From positions 1 through 64,000 of the forward strand of contig WGLR01000027.1 of the NCBI GenBank assembly GCA_016125475.1: DNA of 64,000 nt, in the 5' to 3' direction. A program made the translations under genes and the position numbers. Shown here piece by piece: positions 59,541-64,000 of this stretch (its first letter is position 1; the number at the start of each line of letters is the position of its first letter). The notes under the pieces were generated by a model, which worked only from the letters and a program-made list of their open reading frames with translations, ran no database searches and was not told the DNA's origin. Source of the stretch: Betaproteobacteria bacterium (GTDB taxonomy: Bacteria; Pseudomonadota; Gammaproteobacteria; Burkholderiales; Ga0077523).

Positions 59541-60650
59541 TCATCGTCCGATACGGTGCGGTGGCCCGGCCAGCCGCTTACCGATCGCCTTCCAGTCCCA
59601 TTCGATGCCGAGTCCGGCCGCCTCGAACGGGTACGCGAAACCGTTCCTGATGCGCATCGCGTTCTTCATGATCACGTCCAGCTGCGGGATGTGCTCCACC
59701 CACGGCGCATTCGGAACGGCTGCGCAGAGCCCGACGTGAAGCTCCATGAGGTAATGCGGACAGACCGGCACGTTGAAGCTCTCCGCGAGGTGGGCGCACT
59801 TGAGCCACGGCGTGATGCCGCCGATGCGGGCGACATCCACCTGCACGATGGTGCACGCACCATGCTGGAGGTATTCCCTGAAATGGCTGATCGAGTAGAT
59901 CGATTCGCCGACCGCGATGGGCAACGAGGTGGACTGACGCAGCAGTGCGTGGCCCGAAATGTCGTCTGCCGGAAGGGGTTCCTCGAACCAGGCCAGATCC
60001 AGGGCCTCGAACTGGCGGGCACGGCGGATCGCCTCGGCAACCGTGAACCCCTGGTTGGCGTCCACCATGAGTTCCATCCCGCCACCGATGGCCTTGCGGA
60101 CCGCGGCGAGCCGCTTCACGTCATCCGAGCCGCGCGGCTTCCCGACCTTGATCTTGACGCCGCCGAACCCGGCCGACCGCATGCGCTCCGCATTCGCGAC
60201 GATCTCCTTCGTCGACATGTGGAGCCATCCCCCTTCCGTGTCGTAGACCGGGACGCGTTCCTGCGCGCCACCCGCCAGAATGTGCAGCGGCAATCCGGCC
60301 CGCTTTCCGCGCAGATCCCAGAGCGCGGTGTCGATCGCGCAGAGCGCGAGACTCGTGATCGCGCCCACCGCGGTGGCATGAGTGTGAAAGTAGAGTTGCC
60401 GCCAGATCCTCTCCACCATGGCGGACTCCTGACCGACGAGCTGCGGGGCGAGATGGTCACGGATCAGCGCAACGACGGAAGAACCCCCCGTGCCGATGGT
60501 ATAGGTGTAACCCACGCCTTCCGCGCCGTCGTCGGTCCGGATCCGCACCATGGGCGTTTCCTGCTTCGGAAACGCCTGGATCGCATCGCCACGCTTCACC
60601 TTGGACGCGAGATCGACCTGGAACACCTCGACGTCGACGATCCTGCTCAC
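59541..60650 (-). CDS. Mandelate racemase/muconate lactonising-type enzyme (enolase superfamily)
   Basis: A 369-residue enzyme expected to remove an alpha proton from a carboxylate substrate, probably an acid sugar. Catalytic residues of the mandelate racemase subgroup can be read in order: Lys-x-Lys in GVKIKVG, metal ligands Asp (VDANQG), Glu (FEEPL) and Glu (VGES), Asp in QVDVARIGG and His in CPHYLMELH. GTG 60650 has GGGAG upstream; a longer frame to 60731 is not family-like. No sugar-acid transporter adjoins it. Confidence 0.88.
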   Translation of the reverse strand: MSRIVDVEVFQVDLASKVKRGDAIQAFPKQETPMVRIRTDDGAEGVGYTYTIGTGGSSVVALIRDHLAPQLVGQESAMVERIWRQLYFHTHATAVGAITSLALCAIDTALWDLRGKRAGLPLHILAGGAQERVPVYDTEGGWLHMSTKEIVANAERMRSAGFGGVKIKVGKPRGSDDVKRLAAVRKAIGGGMELMVDANQGFTVAEAIRRARQFEALDLAWFEEPLPADDISGHALLRQSTSLPIAVGESIYSISHFREYLQHGACTIVQVDVARIGGITPWLKCAHLAESFNVPVCPHYLMELHVGLCAAVPNAPWVEHIPQLDVIMKNAMRIRNGFAYPFEAAGLGIEWDWKAIGKRLAGPPHRIGR

Positions 60651-60818
60651 TTCACACGCTCCCCCTTCGTCCGTGGCGCAGCCCGATGCCCGCGCGAGAA
60701 CGGATCCGGTGTCCGTTCGCCGCCTTCTCACTACCGCCCGTCACCGGTGCCATGTCGACCTGGACGAGAGACGCCACGTCGTTCGTGGCACGCGTCCCGA
60801 GTCGATCCCGATCGACGA

Positions 60819-62018
60819 CTACAGCACCTCGAACACCCCGGCCGCCCCCATGCCGGTTCCGACGCACATCGTGACCATGCCTAAATGCTGCCTGCGGCGG
60901 CGCATCCCGTGCACGAGCGTCGACACGCGTATCGCACCCGTCGCGCCGAGTGGGTGACCGAGCGCGATTGCGCCGCCCTGCGGATTGACTCGCGAGGGGT
61001 CGATGTCGAGTTCGCGAATCACGGCAAGGGACTGCGCCGCGAATGCCTCGTTGAGTTCGATCCAGTCGAGGTCGGCGAGACTCCGTCCCGTCTGGCGAAG
61101 AACCTTGGGAATGGCCTCGATCGGCCCGATGCCCATGATTTCCGGCGGCACGCCGGCAACGGCATAGCCGACGAAGCGCGCGAGCGGTGTCAGCCCGAAC
61201 CGCTTGATCGCCGCCTCGCTGGCCAGCACGACTGCCCCGGCCCCATCCGAGGTCTGGGAACTGTTACCCGCCGTCACCGAGCCTTTCGCCGCGAACACCG
61301 GCCTGAGCTTCGCGAGCACGTCCATCGACGTGCCCGGTCTCGGTCCTTCGTCGTCGGAGACGAGGCGTTCGATCGTACGCACCTCGCCAGTCTCGAGGTC
61401 GGGCACCATGGTCCGGACCCGGTAAGGAGCGATCTCGTCCCGGAATTCGCCGGCCTCCGTCGCAGCGATTGCGCGACGATGACTCTCGACCGCAAAGGCG
61501 TCCTGGGCCTCGCGCTCGACGTGCCACTTCGCAGCGACCTTCTCGGCGGTAACGCCCATCCCGTAGGCGATGCCGATGTTCTCGTCCGACCGGAAGATCG
61601 CCTCGTTCATCGCGATCTTGTGTCCCCCCATGGGAATCATGCTCATGCTTTCGGTGCCCGCACCGATCATGACGTCTGCCTCCCCGAGCCGGATCCTGTC
61701 GGCCGCGATCGCGACCGCCTGCAGGCCGGAAGAACAGAAACGGTTCACGGTCATGCCGGACACGGACCGGGGCAGCCCGGCAAGCAGCAATCCGATGCGC
61801 GCGACATTCATGCCCTGCTCGGCTTCGGGAATCGCGCACCCCACGACCACGTCGTCGATCGCTTCCCTGTCGACGGACGGGACCCTCGCGAGAGCCTCGG
61901 TCAATACGTGCGCGAGCATGTCGTCGGGGCGTACCGCCCGGAACATGCCGCGCGGCGCCTTGCCGACCGGAGTTCTCACGGCGGCAACGATGTAGGCATC
62001 CTGAATCTGCTTTTCCAC
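60819..62018 (-). CDS. Acetyl-CoA acyltransferase (beta-oxidation thiolase)
   Basis: A 399-residue thiolase that cleaves 3-ketoacyl-CoA. The nucleophilic Cys is in [11 protein letters not shown] near residue 95, with His in GHPLGATG and the second Cys in CVGTGMG near the C-terminus. Start [21 protein letters not shown] is typical of FadA-like enzymes paired with the multifunctional protein encoded 16 bases upstream. Confidence 0.94.
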   Translation of the reverse strand: MEKQIQDAYIVAAVRTPVGKAPRGMFRAVRPDDMLAHVLTEALARVPSVDREAIDDVVVGCAIPEAEQGMNVARIGLLLAGLPRSVSGMTVNRFCSSGLQAVAIAADRIRLGEADVMIGAGTESMSMIPMGGHKIAMNEAIFRSDENIGIAYGMGVTAEKVAAKWHVEREAQDAFAVESHRRAIAATEAGEFRDEIAPYRVRTMVPDLETGEVRTIERLVSDDEGPRPGTSMDVLAKLRPVFAAKGSVTAGNSSQTSDGAGAVVLASEAAIKRFGLTPLARFVGYAVAGVPPEIMGIGPIEAIPKVLRQTGRSLADLDWIELNEAFAAQSLAVIRELDIDPSRVNPQGGAIALGHPLGATGAIRVSTLVHGMRRRRQHLGMVTMCVGTGMGAAGVFEVL

Positions 62019-62034
62019 GAATTCCTCCGCGCCC

Positions 62035-64000
62035 TCAGTTCCTGAGCGGCTTGCCTGTCCTGAGCGTGTGCTCGATGCGTGCCTGAGTCTTCTCCGTCGC
62101 GAGCAGTTCCATGAATGCCGTGCGCTCGAGGGCCAGGAGCCAGGCTTCGTCCACGGTGCTGTTTTCCTCGACGATGCCTCCGCACATCACGTGAGCGAGC
62201 CGGCTCGCGACCTGATAGTCGTGGTCGCTGATGAACTCGCCCGCGCAGAGATTCACGAGATGCGCCTTCAGCGTTGCGAGCGCCGATCGACCCGCGACCC
62301 GGATCGATCGGGCGGGAAGCGGAGGCCGATATCCTCGCTCCGCGAGCGCAGTCAGTTCCGCCTTGGCGACGTGGAGCAGTTCGCTGCGATTCATCACGAT
62401 CGGGTCCGACGCACGCAGATACCCGAGCCGCCGCGCATGATGGGCACTGCGGCCCACCTCCGCGGTTGCGGCCGCCTGGAAATATCCCCGCAGGAACGGG
62501 AACAGATCGCCGTCACGCGCGTCGGCAGCCGTCCTCATCACGAGTTCCTTGCAGCCGCCGCCGGCGGGAACGAGACCGACGCCCACTTCCACGAGTCCGA
62601 TGTAGCTCTCGAGGGTGGCCACGGCACGATCGCAGTGCATCACGAACTCGCAGCCGCCACCCAGCGCCATGCCGTCCACGGCGGCGACGGTCGGAATCCG
62701 GCAATACCGCAGCAACTGGGACGTCGCCTGGAACTGGCTCACGACGGACTCGATCTTCTCCAGGCGTCCGGCCATGAGTGCGTCGGCCACGTTGAGGCGG
62801 CGTGCAGCCTTCAGTATCGCGGACTCGGCCTCGCGACGAAGGCGCTTCACCATCGAGCCGAGAGCGGTGGGTGGCGGTCTGCCGGACTTTGGCGCGGACG
62901 GACCCGAGAGGTTCGCGCCGACCGAGAATGGCGCTTCGGTCTGCCAGAGCACGAGCCCGGCGAGGCTGCGTTCCGCCTCGTCGACCGCCTCGGCCACGCC
63001 GTCGAGAACGTCCTCGCCGATCGCGTGCATCTTGCTCTTGAACGAAAGCACGCCGATGTCGTCGCCCGTCGTCCAGAGACGCACGGCGTCCGATTCGAAC
63101 ACGGTGGTGCCGAACGTCCTGTCCTCGCCGACGACCCTGTCAGGGAAGGGCTGCCTGCGATAGACCGGCAACGCGGAACGCGGGCGCTGGAGACGGCCGA
63201 GTGGCGACCACGAGCCTTCGTTGCCATGCACGCCCGTCCGCGTGGTGTCCAGAGCCCAGTCGGGTAGCGGCGCGGAAGCGAGCGTGCTACCCGCCCGGAT
63301 GTCCTCCACGATCCACCGGGCCATCTGCTGCCACCCGACCGACTGCCACAGTTCGAACGGGCCTTCCTGCCACCCGAAGCCCCAGCGGATCGCCAGATCG
63401 AGGTCACGGGCGTTGTCCGCGATCGATTCGAGGTGGCAGGCACAGTAATGCAGCGTGTCCCTCGTGACGTTCCAGAGAAACCGGGCCTGAGGATGCTCCG
63501 AACCACGCAGAGCGGACAGGCGCCGCGCTGCATCGCGATCCTTCAGGATGGCGTCGACCTCGGGGGCGATCACTCTGTCCGCCGGGCGATAGTCCATCGA
63601 GTCCGGATCGAGCACCTGGATGTCGCGCCCGGCTTTCCGGTAGATGCCGCGACCGGACTTCTGTCCGAGCGCCCCTTCCTCCACGAGCCGCCCGAGCCAG
63701 GCGGGAACCGGGAACATCGCGTGCCAGGGATCCTCGGTCAGTGCACGCTCCATCGTGCCGATCACGTGAACGAGCGTGTCGAGACCCACTACGTCTGCCG
63801 TCCGGTACGTCGCGCTCTTCGGCCGCCCGATGCGCACACCGGTGAGCGCATCGACCTCGTCGAAGCCGAGACCGAGTGCCTGCGTGTGATGGAATGCCGC
63901 GAGAATCGAGAACACGCCGATGCGATTGCCGATGAAGTTGGGCGTGTCCTTCGCGCGAACCACCCCCTTGCCCAGACCGGTGACGAGAAACGACTCCAGG
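62035..64000 (-). CDS. 3-hydroxyacyl-CoA dehydrogenase/enoyl-CoA hydratase fusion (FadB-like, N-terminus outside window)
   Basis: The frame runs off the right edge, so the NAD-binding N-terminus is missing. Visible parts, in order, are the end of the dehydrogenase N domain (KGVVRAKDTPNFIGNRIG), the 3HCDH C-terminal helical domain with a second copy (about the first 270 residues), and a C-terminal crotonase domain with VAAVDGMALGGGCEF and LVEVGVGLVPAGGG. This order (dehydrogenase first) is that of the fused betaproteobacterial enzymes rather than E. coli FadB. It forms an operon with the thiolase. Confidence 0.92.
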   Translation of the reverse strand, partial: LESFLVTGLGKGVVRAKDTPNFIGNRIGVFSILAAFHHTQALGLGFDEVDALTGVRIGRPKSATYRTADVVGLDTLVHVIGTMERALTEDPWHAMFPVPAWLGRLVEEGALGQKSGRGIYRKAGRDIQVLDPDSMDYRPADRVIAPEVDAILKDRDAARRLSALRGSEHPQARFLWNVTRDTLHYCACHLESIADNARDLDLAIRWGFGWQEGPFELWQSVGWQQMARWIVEDIRAGSTLASAPLPDWALDTTRTGVHGNEGSWSPLGRLQRPRSALPVYRRQPFPDRVVGEDRTFGTTVFESDAVRLWTTGDDIGVLSFKSKMHAIGEDVLDGVAEAVDEAERSLAGLVLWQTEAPFSVGANLSGPSAPKSGRPPPTALGSMVKRLRREAESAILKAARRLNVADALMAGRLEKIESVVSQFQATSQLLRYCRIPTVAAVDGMALGGGCEFVMHCDRAVATLESYIGLVEVGVGLVPAGGGCKELVMRTAADARDGDLFPFLRGYFQAAATAEVGRSAHHARRLGYLRASDPIVMNRSELLHVAKAELTALAERGYRPPLPARSIRVAGRSALATLKAHLVNLCAGEFISDHDYQVASRLAHVMCGGIVEENSTVDEAWLLALERTAFMELLATEKTQARIEHTLRTGKPLRN

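Overview
The window is GC-rich chromosomal DNA of a Gram-negative bacterium, most likely a betaproteobacterium (Burkholderiales, Rhodocyclales or Nitrosomonadales type). The assignment rests on gene order: pyrG-kdsA-eno-ftsB; ppsA divergent from ppsR; methyltransferase-rnhA-dnaQ next to mltD; and tig-clpP-clpX-lon-hupB-tRNA-tRNA-ppiD beside fabI. Hopanoid genes hpnCDE and a fused 3-hydroxyacyl-CoA dehydrogenase/enoyl-CoA hydratase fit the same group. The species cannot be named from the sequence. Most of the window is housekeeping DNA; I see no prophage, insertion sequence, CRISPR array or rRNA.

Layout. 1-3.7 kb: the 3' end of a large repetitive beta-helical surface protein whose stop overlaps the start of an exported protein with two FecR-like domains. 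4-11.5 kb: zinc alcohol dehydrogenase, OFA-type MFS transporter, folD, a lone molybdopterin oxidoreductase and a small membrane protein. 11.6-16.4 kb: a DEDDh exonuclease, an EgtB-like protein with an altered metal site, homospermidine synthase, a VOC protein and a tag glycosylase lacking a normal start codon. 16.4-22.5 kb: a tightly packed set for lipid-linked sugar handling (cupin, polyprenyl-phosphate glycosyltransferase, LPG-synthase-type membrane protein, ArnT-like transferase, PAP2 phosphatase, an unknown protein), then mobA. 22.5-35.4 kb: ftsB/eno/kdsA/pyrG, ppsA/ppsR, a lipoprotein with HExxH, dnaQ/rnhA/methyltransferase and mltD. gloB, which in E. coli lies between mltD and the methyltransferase, is missing.

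35.5-43 kb: a four-gene peptide-type ABC importer whose genes all overlap by four bases, divergent from fabI. 43.3-52.3 kb: the protein-quality-control block, with a sigma32-type promoter before lon, a sigma70 promoter before hupB containing a perfect inverted repeat, and three tRNA genes (Asp, Val, Leu). 52.3-56 kb: hpnC-hpnD-hpnE making squalene for hopanoids, followed by an overlapping short-chain dehydrogenase-like gene that has lost its catalytic Ser, Tyr and Lys. 56-64 kb: thioesterase, electron-transfer-flavoprotein:ubiquinone oxidoreductase, class II aldolase, a DUF2147 protein, a mandelate-racemase-type enzyme, and a beta-oxidation pair (thiolase and an incomplete FadB-like protein) running off the right edge.

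The most interesting points are the Gln-for-His change in the EgtB metal motif, the tag gene without a canonical start, the dead-looking SDR in the hopanoid operon, the ABC binding protein anchored at both ends, the palindrome in the hupB promoter, and the unknown protein coupled to the lipid-glycan genes. No clearly new biological system is evident.
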